DNA of 13,688 nt, from the NCBI GenBank assembly GCA_017424125.1, contig JAFPBM010000009.1, positions 1 to 13,688 on the forward strand, read 5' to 3'. Both the position numbers and the translations under genes were made by a program. Below the pieces are notes generated by a model, which saw only the letters and a program-made list of their open reading frames with translations, ran no database searches and was not told the DNA's origin. The DNA is from Clostridia bacterium. GTDB taxonomy: Bacteria > Bacillota > Clostridia > Oscillospirales > Acutalibacteraceae. Numbering within the stretch: position 1 is the stretch's first letter; each line of letters begins with the position of its first letter. Positions 6,887-13,688 of the stretch are shown here, piece after piece.

Positions 6887-8227
6887 ATGTCAATTAAGGT
6901 TGCAATGGTGTCGCTTGGTTGTCCTAAAAACCAGGTCGATGCCGAGCAGATGCTCTATACGCTCAAACAGGACGGATATACCCTTGTGTCCGAAGAGGCG
7001 GAAGCCGAGGTTATAATAATCAACACCTGCGGCTTTATTGAAGACGCCAAGAGCGAGGCGATTGAAAACATAATAGAGGCGGCGCGGTATAAGCAAGAGG
7101 GCAAACTCAAACTGCTTGTTGTAACGGGTTGCCTTGCCGAACGCTACCGCGACGATATAACCGAGGAAATTCCCGAGGTAGATATGGTTGTCGGTATCGG
7201 CAGTAACGGCAAAATCGGAGAACTTATAAAATCCGCGCTTAAAGGCGACAAGAAAAATTCATACGGCGAAAAGTTTTCGCTTGACCTCGATGCAAAACGC
7301 GTCTTAGGAGGTATGCCCTATACGGCATATATAAAGATTGCCGACGGTTGCGATAACTGTTGTACCTATTGCGCCATTCCGCAAATTCGCGGCAGATTCC
7401 GTTCGCGCACCGAAGAGAGCATTGTGGAAGAGGCAAAGTATCTTGCCAAAAACGGTGTAACCGAACTTATCGTTGTGGCACAGGACACCACTGCTTACGG
7501 AATAGATATTTACGGCGAGTATCGATTACCGTCACTTCTCAAAAAACTTTGCAAGGTTGATGGTATTCATTGGATACGCACACTTTATACTTACCCCGAA
7601 AAAATTACGGACGAACTGCTTTATGCAATCCGCGATGAAGAAAAATTGGTACCGTATTTAGATATTCCTATTCAGCATTGTAACGATGAAATTCTCAAAA
7701 AAATGAATCGCAAGGGCACTAAAGCGGATATAGAAAAAACGCTTACAAAAATCAGAGAAATCGTGCCCGATATCACTCTTCGCACAACCTTTATAACAGG
7801 TTTCCCAGGGGAAACGGAAGCGCAGTACGAAGAACTTTGCGAGTTTATAGGCAAATGGAAGTTTGACAGACTTGGATGTTTTGCATATTCGGAGGAAGAG
7901 GATACTCTCGCCGCGACGATGAAAGACCAAGTTCCCAAACAGACAAGAATTGACCGCGCCGAGCACATAATGGAGGAACAACTTCTGATAGCACGCGCGA
8001 AAAACGAGCAGAAAATTGACACCGATACAGAGGTGCTGATAGAGGGTTATGATAACTTCATCCGCTGCTATTACGGAAGAAGCGTAGCCGATGCCCCCGA
8101 CGTTGACGGAAAAATTTTCTTTTTGGTTGATGCCCCCCAACACATAGGTGAATATGTGATGGTGCATATAAACGACTGTATAGAATATGATTTGTTAGGA
8201 GAAATGATTTATGAATCTGCCGAATAA
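6887..8227 (+). CDS. rimO: Ribosomal protein S12 methylthiotransferase (radical SAM)
   Basis: RimO adds a methylthio group to a conserved aspartate of ribosomal protein S12, using two iron-sulfur clusters and S-adenosylmethionine. The 446-residue product has the three N-terminal cluster cysteines C12 (SLGCPKNQVDAE), C48 (NTCGF) and C82 (GCLAERY). The radical SAM triad CxxxCxxC is C155, C159, C162, followed by AIPQIRGRFRSR. The SLGCPKNQVD opening and the GRSVADAPDVDG segment in the C-terminal TRAM domain separate RimO from the related tRNA enzymes MiaB and MtaB. The ATG directly follows the recX stop, with GAGGAA at 6875-6880 as ribosome site. The last 17 bases overlap pgsA. Confidence 0.95.
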   Translation: MSIKVAMVSLGCPKNQVDAEQMLYTLKQDGYTLVSEEAEAEVIIINTCGFIEDAKSEAIENIIEAARYKQEGKLKLLVVTGCLAERYRDDITEEIPEVDMVVGIGSNGKIGELIKSALKGDKKNSYGEKFSLDLDAKRVLGGMPYTAYIKIADGCDNCCTYCAIPQIRGRFRSRTEESIVEEAKYLAKNGVTELIVVAQDTTAYGIDIYGEYRLPSLLKKLCKVDGIHWIRTLYTYPEKITDELLYAIRDEEKLVPYLDIPIQHCNDEILKKMNRKGTKADIEKTLTKIREIVPDITLRTTFITGFPGETEAQYEELCEFIGKWKFDRLGCFAYSEEEDTLAATMKDQVPKQTRIDRAEHIMEEQLLIARAKNEQKIDTDTEVLIEGYDNFIRCYYGRSVADAPDVDGKIFFLVDAPQHIGEYVMVHINDCIEYDLLGEMIYESAE

Positions 8228-8789
8228 ACTTACCGTTGCGAGAATAATTGCAACCCCCATTTTTATGTTTGCTATGATAACAAGTTTCCCCGGTCACTAC
8301 ATAGTTGCGCTTGTTATATTCGCACTCGCATCCTATACCGATTATCTTGACGGCAAAATTGCCCGTCGTGACGGACTTGTAACCGATTTCGGCAAGTTTT
8401 TAGACCCGCTTGCCGATAAGATGCTTACAACCGCGGCATATTTGGGACTGCTTGCAGCAAACGCCTGCCCCGGCATCACCTGGATTGTTTTCATCGTTCT
8501 GTTCCGCGAGTTTATGATTACCTCGCTTCGTCTTGTTGCAGTACAAAACGGCACGGTTATCGCTGCAAATATGTGGGGCAAAGCCAAAACTGTATGTCAG
8601 ATGGTTTCAATTATCGTAACGCTCTTTATTGCGGCAATCGCAAATATTGTTCCAAATATTTCAAACACCTTGGCGGCAATATTTATGTTAATTATCACAC
8701 TGCTTTTGTGGACCTCTGCCGTACTCACCGTTATTTCGGGTGTGGTTTATATGGTGCAGAATAAGGATGCGTTTTTATCTTCAAAATAA
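8211..8789 (+). CDS. pgsA: CDP-diacylglycerol-glycerol-3-phosphate 3-phosphatidyltransferase
   Basis: This membrane enzyme makes phosphatidylglycerol phosphate, the committed step to phosphatidylglycerol and cardiolipin. The 192-residue product has the complete CDP-alcohol phosphotransferase signature: D44, D47-G48, A51-R52, G61, D65 and D69 (D-x2-D-G-x2-A-R-x8-G-x3-D-x3-D). The N-terminal NLPNKLTVARI is typical of PgsA rather than phosphatidylserine synthase. Several hydrophobic helices are visible, including about 9-25, 88-108, 125-147 and 152-178. AGGAG at 8197-8201 lies inside the rimO 3' end and supports the ATG. No intrinsic terminator follows the stop; a promoter for the next transcript begins five bases later. 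Confidence 0.94.
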   Translation: MNLPNKLTVARIIATPIFMFAMITSFPGHYIVALVIFALASYTDYLDGKIARRDGLVTDFGKFLDPLADKMLTTAAYLGLLAANACPGITWIVFIVLFREFMITSLRLVAVQNGTVIAANMWGKAKTVCQMVSIIVTLFIAAIANIVPNISNTLAAIFMLIITLLLWTSAVLTVISGVVYMVQNKDAFLSSK

Positions 8790-8793
8790 ACAG

Positions 8794-8822
8794 TAGACAA
8801 AACGCGTAAAATATAATATAAT
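8794..8822 (+). promoter_or_regulatory. Sigma-A-type promoter of the cysE operon
   Basis: TAGACA (8794-8799, five of six matches to TTGACA) is followed after exactly 17 bases by TATAAT (8817-8822). A second TATAAT overlaps at 8812-8817. Transcription would start near 8829, just before the first strand of T-box stem I, which is where it must start for the riboswitch to work. Confidence 0.75.
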
Positions 8823-8928
8823 GTATTGACAATAGTTTTAGATACGTTTATCGGGGAAAGTACCCGCGTGTGCTAAAGAAGAGAGGGGCTCGGTTGGTGA
8901 AAGGGCCTTTTGGTGACGTGGCGAAAAT

Positions 8929-8931
8929 TGC
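8929..8931 (+). promoter_or_regulatory. T-box specifier codon UGC (Cys)
   Basis: TGC lies on the 3' side of the stem I internal loop, immediately before A8932 and the closing CCCCGA strand, opposite AGTA. This is the position that pairs with the tRNA anticodon, and it names cysteine. Confidence 0.9.
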
Positions 8932-9000
8932 ACCCCGACAGTACGCCGTAGGAAATGACGGCGCGGCAGACACCGTTATCGGTCGCAAGAGTTACAAATT

Positions 9001-9029
9001 GGAGTGGAACCGTGGTATTAACCGCCTCC
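9001..9029 (+). promoter_or_regulatory. T-box antiterminator
   Basis: GGAG (9001-9004) pairs with CTCC (9026-9029), leaving the TGGAACC bulge (9005-9011) free to bind the tRNA-Cys 3' end. GTGG (9012-9015) pairs with CCGC (9022-9025) to close a TATTAA loop. The 9025-9029 bases are shared with the terminator, so the two structures exclude each other. Confidence 0.9.
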
Positions 9030-9059
9030 GTTGCGAAAGCAGCGGAGGTTTATTTTTTT
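9025..9059 (+). terminator. T-box intrinsic terminator
   Basis: A 10-bp stem (9025-9034 with 9039-9048, one G-U pair) closed by a GAAA tetraloop is followed by TTTA and seven T residues. It is the default off-state of the cysteine leader. It is also the only intrinsic terminator found in the window. Confidence 0.95.
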
Positions 9060-9075
9060 GTAGAGTGGTGATTTT

Positions 9076-9708
9076 GTGTTCAGCAGATTAAGAGAGGATA
9101 TACGCGCCTACCGCGACCGCGACCCTGCGGCGCGCAGTGCTTTGGAAATATATTTTTTGTATCCGGGTTTTCGCGCGGTAAGAATGCATAGAAAGGCAAA
9201 CTGGTGTTTCCGCCACAAACTATTCTTTTTAGCGCGTCTTATATCGCAACGCGCCGTACGTAAAACGGGTATCGAAATCCATCCGGGCGCCACAATCGGC
9301 CGCCGTCTTGTAATCGACCACGGCACAGGGGTGGTAATCGGTGAAACGGCAGAAATCGGTGACGACGTTTTGATTTATCAGGGCGTAACGCTTGGCGGTA
9401 CGGGAAAGGATAAAGGCAAACGCCACCCGACAATAGGCAACAACGTTATGATAAGCAGTGGCGCGAAGGTTTTGGGACCTTTCAAGGTTGGTGATAATTC
9501 GCGCATTGCGGCGGGCGCCGTTGTACTTGACGAGGTACCGCCGGATTGCACCGTCGTCGGCGTGCCCGCAAGGGTTGTAAAGCGAAGCGGAATCCGCGTA
9601 ACGCCGATGGACCAGGTTCACATACCCGACCCCGTATCACAGGAACTTTGCCGCCTTGAACAGAGAATCAGAGAATTGGAAGGAAGACTCAAAAATGAAG
9701 ATATTTAA
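9076..9708 (+). CDS. cysE: Serine O-acetyltransferase
   Basis: CysE acetylates L-serine with acetyl-CoA to O-acetylserine, the carbon skeleton for cysteine. The 210-residue product has the short N-terminal helical domain typical of Gram-positive enzymes (REDIRAYRDRDPAARSALEI, residues 6-25). The left-handed beta-helix follows: IHPGATIG at 68-75, the active-site DHG at 81-83 (H82), GVVIGETAEIGDDV, and GVPARVVKR at 162-170. The start is GTG at 9076: an in-frame TAG at 9061-9063 excludes earlier starts, and the residues right after it match the family. The ribosome site is weak (GGTG at 9067-9070), and the gene begins only 16 bases past the T-box terminator. The last ~25 residues form a charged helix. 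The final 14 bases overlap cysS. No cysK is in view. Confidence 0.95.
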   Translation: MFSRLREDIRAYRDRDPAARSALEIYFLYPGFRAVRMHRKANWCFRHKLFFLARLISQRAVRKTGIEIHPGATIGRRLVIDHGTGVVIGETAEIGDDVLIYQGVTLGGTGKDKGKRHPTIGNNVMISSGAKVLGPFKVGDNSRIAAGAVVLDEVPPDCTVVGVPARVVKRSGIRVTPMDQVHIPDPVSQELCRLEQRIRELEGRLKNEDI

Positions 9709-11074
9709 CACATTAACCCGCACACGTGAGGAACTTATACCCATAAAAGAGGGCGAATATAAAATTTACGCCTGCGGACCGACGGTTTACAACTTTATCC
9801 ACATAGGAAACGCACGTCCTTTGTGTGTTTTCGACGTTCTGCGCCGCTATCTGGAATGGCGCGGCAACAAGGTAACGTTCGTTCAGAACTTTACCGATAT
9901 TGACGATAAACTTATCCGCAAAGCCAACGAAAACGGAACAACTGTTGCCGAGGTTGCGAAAAAATTTATTGAGGAATACTGGACCGACGCCGACGGGCTT
10001 AATATCCGCCGAGCAACCGTTCATCCCAAAGCAACCGAGAATATTGATGCCATACAGGGCATAATTACCGCGCTTATTGAAAAAGGCTATGCCTATGAAT
10101 CAAAGGGCGACGTTTATTTCCGCGCCCGCAAGTTTGATGAGTACGGCAAACTTTCCCATCAGCCGCTTGACGACCTTGAAGCAGGTGCGAGAATCGACGT
10201 TACCGATATAAAGGAAGACGCAATGGATTTCTGCCTTTGGAAAGCCGCAAAAGAGGGTGAGCCTTATTGGGAATCTCCTTGGGGCAAGGGCAGACCGGGT
10301 TGGCATATTGAATGTTCCGCAATGGCAGGAAAATATCTTGGCAACACAATAGATATTCACTGCGGCGGACAGGACCTTGTTTTCCCCCACCACGAAAACG
10401 AAATTGCACAAAGCGAGTGCGCCAACGGTTGCGAGTTTGCGCATTATTGGATGCACAACGGTTATATAAACGTTGACAACCGAAAAATGTCAAAATCTCT
10501 CGGCAACTTCTTTACAGTGCGCGAAGTAGCAGAAGTTTACGGATACGAGCCGATTAGATACATTATGATTTCTTCGCACTATCGCAGCCCCATCAACTAT
10601 TCGGTAGAGATAATCGAGCAGAGCAAAAATGCGCTTGACCGTCTTTATAAGTGCCGCGAGGGACTCAAATTCGCAATCGAACACGCAGAAGACGGCGGCG
10701 ACAAGCCCGAATTTCTCATAAAACGCAAAGCAGAGTTTATTGAGGCAATGGACGACGACCTCAACACCGCCGATGCTCTCGGCACGGTATTTAACCTTGT
10801 TAAAGACATCAACCTTTTGATTGCCGATGGCGGCAAAAAGGATTCACTTTTGGCGGCACTGGCGGCTTATGACGAACTTTGCGGCGTACTTGGTCTTGTT
10901 TATAACGTAGACGAGGATTCGCTTGATTCGGAAATTGAAGAACTTATAGCCAAACGTACACAGGCAAGAAAAGAAAAGAACTGGGGAGAGGCAGACGCCA
11001 TTCGCGATAAGTTAAACGAGATGGGTATCGTCCTTGAGGATACACCGCAGGGCGTTAAGTGGAGCCGTAAATGA
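9695..11074 (+). CDS. cysS: Cysteinyl-tRNA synthetase
   Basis: CysS charges tRNA-Cys. The 459-residue product is of normal length. The class I HIGH motif appears as HIGN (36-39), and KMSKS is at 264-268. The zinc site that selects cysteine is complete: C27 (YACGPTVY), C207 (ECSAM), H232 and E236 (PHHENE). The C-terminal anticodon-binding part ends with [15 protein letters not shown] and DTPQGVKW, typical for the family. The ATG at 9695 has AGGAAG at 9681-9686, 8 bases upstream; the in-frame ATG at 9656 lies further inside cysE and would add residues the family lacks. With cysE it forms the classic T-box target pair: more cysteine and more synthetase when uncharged tRNA-Cys builds up. Confidence 0.98.
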   Translation: MKIFNTLTRTREELIPIKEGEYKIYACGPTVYNFIHIGNARPLCVFDVLRRYLEWRGNKVTFVQNFTDIDDKLIRKANENGTTVAEVAKKFIEEYWTDADGLNIRRATVHPKATENIDAIQGIITALIEKGYAYESKGDVYFRARKFDEYGKLSHQPLDDLEAGARIDVTDIKEDAMDFCLWKAAKEGEPYWESPWGKGRPGWHIECSAMAGKYLGNTIDIHCGGQDLVFPHHENEIAQSECANGCEFAHYWMHNGYINVDNRKMSKSLGNFFTVREVAEVYGYEPIRYIMISSHYRSPINYSVEIIEQSKNALDRLYKCREGLKFAIEHAEDGGDKPEFLIKRKAEFIEAMDDDLNTADALGTVFNLVKDINLLIADGGKKDSLLAALAAYDELCGVLGLVYNVDEDSLDSEIEELIAKRTQARKEKNWGEADAIRDKLNEMGIVLEDTPQGVKWSRK

Positions 11075-11796
11075 TAAAACTTGAACCGCTTGGCAACGGT
11101 GTGGAGATATTTGTATCTGAAAACCATACCTTTGGAACAGACGCAATTCTGCTCTCGCACTTTGCCGCGCCGAGAAAAAATGACGTAGCGTGTGATTTGG
11201 GTACCGGTTGCGGAATCATACCGCTTTTGTGGTGCCGTTCGGGCGTTACGGAAAAATGTTTTGGCGTGGAAATAATGGAAGAGGGCTGTGTCCTTGCGGC
11301 ACGGTCTGCTGCCCATTGCGGTTTTGACGAAAAGTTTTCGGTAATACATTCTGACTTGTTGAAACTAAAAGGAAAACTTCCGTTTGGCACTTTTAATCTT
11401 GTTACCTGTAACCCGCCATACAAAGCCGACGGTGCAGGAATTAAAAGTAAAACTAGCGCAGATATCGTTGCGCGCCACGAAACCGCCTGTACACTCGAGG
11501 ATATTATTACGGTTTCATCAAAACTTTTGCAAACGGGCGGAAGACTTTGCATGTGCAACCGTCCCGAGCGACTTGCCGATATGATATCGCTCATGCGCCA
11601 AAATAAAATAGAACCCAAACGTATGCGCCTTGTGTGTCAACGTGTGGGGGAGGAACCGTGGCTTGTGCTTCTTGAGGGCAGAAAATGCGGCAACAGCGGT
11701 ATGCGCATTTCACCGACGCTTTACGTCGAAGATGGCGAAAACTTTTCGCAAGAAATGATTGAGATTTACGGAAGTTATAAGGAGAATTACTTATGA
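11071..11796 (+). CDS. trmN6: TrmN6/YabB-like tRNA (adenine-N6)-methyltransferase
   Basis: The 241-residue protein is a Rossmann-fold SAM methyltransferase with FGTDAILLSHF at 21-31, SAM motif I DLGTGCGIIPL at 42-52, and the catalytic NPPY at 114-117, the signature for methylating an amino nitrogen of adenine or glutamine. The FGTDA segment and the YabB-like order before rsmI (as in Bacillus) point to the COG4123 family, of which E. coli TrmN6 modifies A37 of tRNA1(Val). The exact substrate here is not shown by the sequence. Its ATG overlaps the cysS stop (ATGA, 11071-11074), with GGAG a few bases before. It in turn overlaps rsmI by four bases, so it is probably co-translated with both. Confidence 0.85.
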   Translation: MIKLEPLGNGVEIFVSENHTFGTDAILLSHFAAPRKNDVACDLGTGCGIIPLLWCRSGVTEKCFGVEIMEEGCVLAARSAAHCGFDEKFSVIHSDLLKLKGKLPFGTFNLVTCNPPYKADGAGIKSKTSADIVARHETACTLEDIITVSSKLLQTGGRLCMCNRPERLADMISLMRQNKIEPKRMRLVCQRVGEEPWLVLLEGRKCGNSGMRISPTLYVEDGENFSQEMIEIYGSYKENYL

Positions 11797-12623
11797 GTTC
11801 TAAACTTTACGTTGTAGGTACGCCCATAGGCAATCTTTCGGATATGTCGCCCCGCGCAATTGAAACTTTGCGCTCTGTGGATTTCATAGCCGCAGAGGAT
11901 ACGCGCGTTACAATGAAACTGCTTAACCATTTTGATATTCAAAAACCGCTTGTAAGTTACTTTGAGCATAACAAGGCGGAAAAAACCGCAAAAATGCTTT
12001 CAAGGTTGCAAAATGGTGAAAAATGTGCTATAGTAACCGATGCGGGTATGCCTTGCATCTCCGATCCTGGTGAAGACCTTGTCCGCGCTTGTCGCGATAA
12101 CGGGATAGAGGTTGAGTCGGTGCCGGGACCCAGCGCGGTCATAACCGCCCTTGCCGTTTCGGGACTCAAAACGGGCAGATTTTGTTTTGAAGGATTTTTA
12201 TCGGTCAACAAACAAAGCCGCCGTGTGCATTTGGAAGAACTTAAAAACGAAACGCGCACAATGGTATTTTATGAAGCGCCCCATAAACTTCTGGCAACGC
12301 TAAAGGATATGGAAGCCGCTTTCGGCAATAGGGAGATTGCCCTTTGCCGCGAACTTACAAAACTTCACGAAGAGGTTATAAGGACAACCCTTAAAGACGC
12401 CCAAAAACTTTATGAGGAAACGGCGCCGCGCGGGGAATTTGTGCTTATAATTTCGGGCAAGGAAACGGAAAAGGAAACCTACACCGTAGAACAGGCGGCA
12501 GAAATCGCTGCAAGACTTATAAGCGGTGGCGAAAGCGCATCTGCGGCGGCTAAAGAGGCAGCGGCAGTTACAGGACTCAAAAAAGGCGAGATATATAAGT
12601 TTTTGATTGAAAGGGATAAATAA
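11793..12623 (+). CDS. rsmI: 16S rRNA (cytidine1402-2'-O)-methyltransferase
   Basis: RsmI methylates the 2'-OH of C1402 in the decoding centre of 16S rRNA. The 276-residue product has the tetrapyrrole-methylase-like fold with GTPIGNL at 9-15, AEDTR at 34-38, SYFEHN at 55-60, DAGMPCISDPG at 83-93 and PGPSA at 111-115. These are the strong RsmI signatures. FYEAPHKLLATL and CRELTKLHEE follow in the second half. The C-terminal ~45 residues are a small helical domain with GLKKGEIYKFL. The ATG overlaps the preceding stop (ATGA) and has TAAGGAG at 11778-11784, so it is both coupled and independently initiated. Confidence 0.97.
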   Translation: MSSKLYVVGTPIGNLSDMSPRAIETLRSVDFIAAEDTRVTMKLLNHFDIQKPLVSYFEHNKAEKTAKMLSRLQNGEKCAIVTDAGMPCISDPGEDLVRACRDNGIEVESVPGPSAVITALAVSGLKTGRFCFEGFLSVNKQSRRVHLEELKNETRTMVFYEAPHKLLATLKDMEAAFGNREIALCRELTKLHEEVIRTTLKDAQKLYEETAPRGEFVLIISGKETEKETYTVEQAAEIAARLISGGESASAAAKEAAAVTGLKKGEIYKFLIERDK

Positions 12624-12624
12624 T

Positions 12625-13688
12625 ATGGGTAAGCACGACCGCAGTAATGATACGCAATCGGTTGATATTTACAGCAGTGCCAAACGCGAAAAGAAAGCCG
12701 CGAAGAAAGGCAAAAAGAACAAGAGAAGCAAAACTCAAAAAATCATAATTACCATTCTTTCGGTACTTGTAGGTTTTTGTATTTTGGTTTCGGGACTTTT
12801 AATTTTTGCGCTCAACTATTTTGATTACAACAAAACCGATTTGGATGAAGACTTGCTTGGCGCACAACTGGACGATTCGGAAGACCACGTAAAAAACATA
12901 GCGCTTTTCGGAATAGATACGCGCAATCAGGAGTCGATGACAGGACTTTCGGATTCGATAATGATTATGAGTATAGACAGCAAAGCAAAGACGATTAAAC
13001 TTGTATCAATTATGCGTGACAGCGTTGTACGCGTAAACGGCAAGGTAAATAAAATCAATTCGGCATACAGCACGGGCGGCCACGAACGCGCAATAAAAAC
13101 CCTTAATGAAAACTTTGGACTTGATATTACCGACTATGCAACGGTAAACTTCAGCGGAATGATAGGCCTTATAGATATGGTTGGCGGTGTTGAGGCAGAG
13201 GTTACTAAAAACGAATTTTACAGGGCAACCGCATACGGCAGTCTCAACGATTTGATAAAAGAACAGGCAAAACTTATGGGGCTTAAAAACCCTGAACTTG
13301 TAGACGCGCCCGGTAAACAAATGCTAACGGGAATACAGGCTGTTGCTTGGTCGCGTATTCGAATGCAGGCAACCGCCGAGGGCGAACGCGACGATTACGG
13401 AAGAACGGCGCGTCAACGCCACGTACTTAAAGAACTATTTTCGCGCGCTGCTAATATGAGCGTTACGAAGTATCCCAAATTCATAAAGAAGTTGCTTCCG
13501 TACGTTGAAACGTCGCTTTCGTATAAAGAGATTATAAAACTCGCCCCCGCAATCAAGGGTGGAACGCTTGAGTCGGAACGTATTCCTTATGAAAATACGT
13601 TAATCAAGGGACACACCGGCGTATCGGCAGGACTTTATTATAACCTCGATTACGCGTCCGAACTGATTAAAGGCTTTATCTATGACGG
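12625..13688 (+). CDS. LytR-CpsA-Psr (LCP) family protein, 3' end outside window
   Basis: LCP enzymes attach teichoic acids or other glycopolymers to peptidoglycan, outside the membrane. The open frame gives 354 residues before the window ends. A Lys/Arg-rich cytoplasmic head (about 19-39) and one membrane helix (about 39-62) fit a type II membrane protein. The LCP domain shows FGIDTR at 95-100, LSDSIMIMSID at 108-118, VSIMRDS at 127-133 (R131, D132), KINSAYSTGG at 143-152, VNFSGMIGLIDMVGGV at 174-189 and the polyphosphate-binding RIRMQ plus DDYGRTARQR at 244-265. These residues hold the polyprenyl-pyrophosphate substrate in known members. The start follows the rsmI stop by one base, with AAGGG at 12611-12615. 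Which polymer it transfers cannot be told. Confidence 0.93.
   Translation, partial: MGKHDRSNDTQSVDIYSSAKREKKAAKKGKKNKRSKTQKIIITILSVLVGFCILVSGLLIFALNYFDYNKTDLDEDLLGAQLDDSEDHVKNIALFGIDTRNQESMTGLSDSIMIMSIDSKAKTIKLVSIMRDSVVRVNGKVNKINSAYSTGGHERAIKTLNENFGLDITDYATVNFSGMIGLIDMVGGVEAEVTKNEFYRATAYGSLNDLIKEQAKLMGLKNPELVDAPGKQMLTGIQAVAWSRIRMQATAEGERDDYGRTARQRHVLKELFSRAANMSVTKYPKFIKKLLPYVETSLSYKEIIKLAPAIKGGTLESERIPYENTLIKGHTGVSAGLYYNLDYASELIKGFIYD

Larger units (their letters stand above)
8829..9059 (+). ncRNA. Cysteine-specific T-box leader
   Basis: T-box leaders sense uncharged tRNA and allow transcription when it binds. Here stem I has TCGGGG (8851-8856) pairing with CCCCGA (8933-8938). The specifier-loop AGTA is at 8859-8862, the distal GAGAGG at 8881-8886 and the apical TTGGTGAAAG at 8894-8903. 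The specifier codon is TGC (8929-8931), followed by the usual A, so it reads tRNA-Cys. Further hairpins are GCCGT/ACGGC (8945-8962) and ACCG/CGGT (8972-8983). The T-box proper TGGAACC (9005-9011) has A as its variable base, matching the U discriminator of tRNA-Cys. Exclusive antiterminator and terminator helices end the leader. The downstream cysE and cysS agree with the codon. The 5' end is inferred from the promoter. Confidence 0.96.

Noticed and set aside
8826..8854. TTGACA at 8826-8831 as a -35 with TATCGG as -10
   Set aside because: The -10 is poor, and transcription would start inside stem I and destroy the T-box. The TAGACA/TATAAT pair upstream fits better.
8870..9091. 73-codon plus-strand open frame inside the T-box leader
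   Set aside because: It crosses stem I, antiterminator and terminator, starts with GTG without a ribosome site, and its sequence is explained by RNA structure.
9656..9694. Upstream in-frame ATG for cysS
   Set aside because: It would add 13 residues before the conserved start of the family, and the ribosome site at 9681-9686 points to 9695.
1..13688. Mobile elements, CRISPR arrays, tRNA/rRNA genes, defence or biosynthetic clusters
   Set aside because: No repeat arrays, transposase or integrase motifs, or tRNA-like cloverleaf sequences were seen. Gene content is housekeeping and codon use looks uniform by eye.

Overview
The window reads as a stretch of chromosome from a low-to-moderate GC Gram-positive bacterium of class Clostridia, possibly Oscillospirales-like (order-level placement is a guess). 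The basis is AGGAG-type ribosome sites before most genes, a cysteine T-box leader, a DUF1385/YqhQ protein beside prmC, recA-recX-rimO-pgsA in a row, a PgsA-type phosphatidyltransferase, a YabB-like methyltransferase beside rsmI, and a LytR-CpsA-Psr wall protein. There are no mobile elements, tRNA or rRNA genes, or CRISPR arrays. All fourteen genes lie on the + strand, with overlaps or very small gaps between most of them.

Layout. Bases 2-1177 hold the 3' part of a gene for a probably surface-exposed protein with Asp-rich (DxDxDG) FG-GAP/VCBS-like repeats. An OmpR-family response regulator (1188-1892) and a HAMP histidine kinase (1925-3421) follow closely. The kinase gene overlaps the gene for a DUF1385 membrane protein (3408-4349), and prmC follows (4351-5133). 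A short gap with a palindrome and a TATAAT leads to recA (5175-6266). It is followed by recX (6266-6886), rimO (6887-8227) and pgsA (8211-8789).

The 286-base gap after pgsA is filled by regulatory DNA: a good promoter (TAGACA, 17 bases, TATAAT) and a complete cysteine T-box leader. The leader shows a UGC specifier, a UGGAACC T-box and mutually exclusive antiterminator and terminator helices. Downstream are cysE (GTG start, 9076-9708) and cysS (9695-11074), then a TrmN6/YabB-like tRNA methyltransferase (11071-11796) and rsmI (11793-12623) chained by overlaps. A gene for an LCP-family wall-polymer ligase (12625 onward) runs off the right edge.

How it works together. The left part looks like an envelope-sensing two-component module next to an uncharacterised membrane protein. 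The middle is DNA repair plus translation-factor and ribosomal-protein modification and phospholipid synthesis. The right part is a cysteine supply-and-charging operon switched by uncharged tRNA-Cys. Through overlapping genes the switch may also reach two RNA methyltransferases and a wall enzyme. The only intrinsic terminator I find is the one inside the T-box leader. I see no clearly new system; the most interesting points are the reach of the T-box switch, the unusual recA upstream region, and the repeat protein tied to a two-component system.
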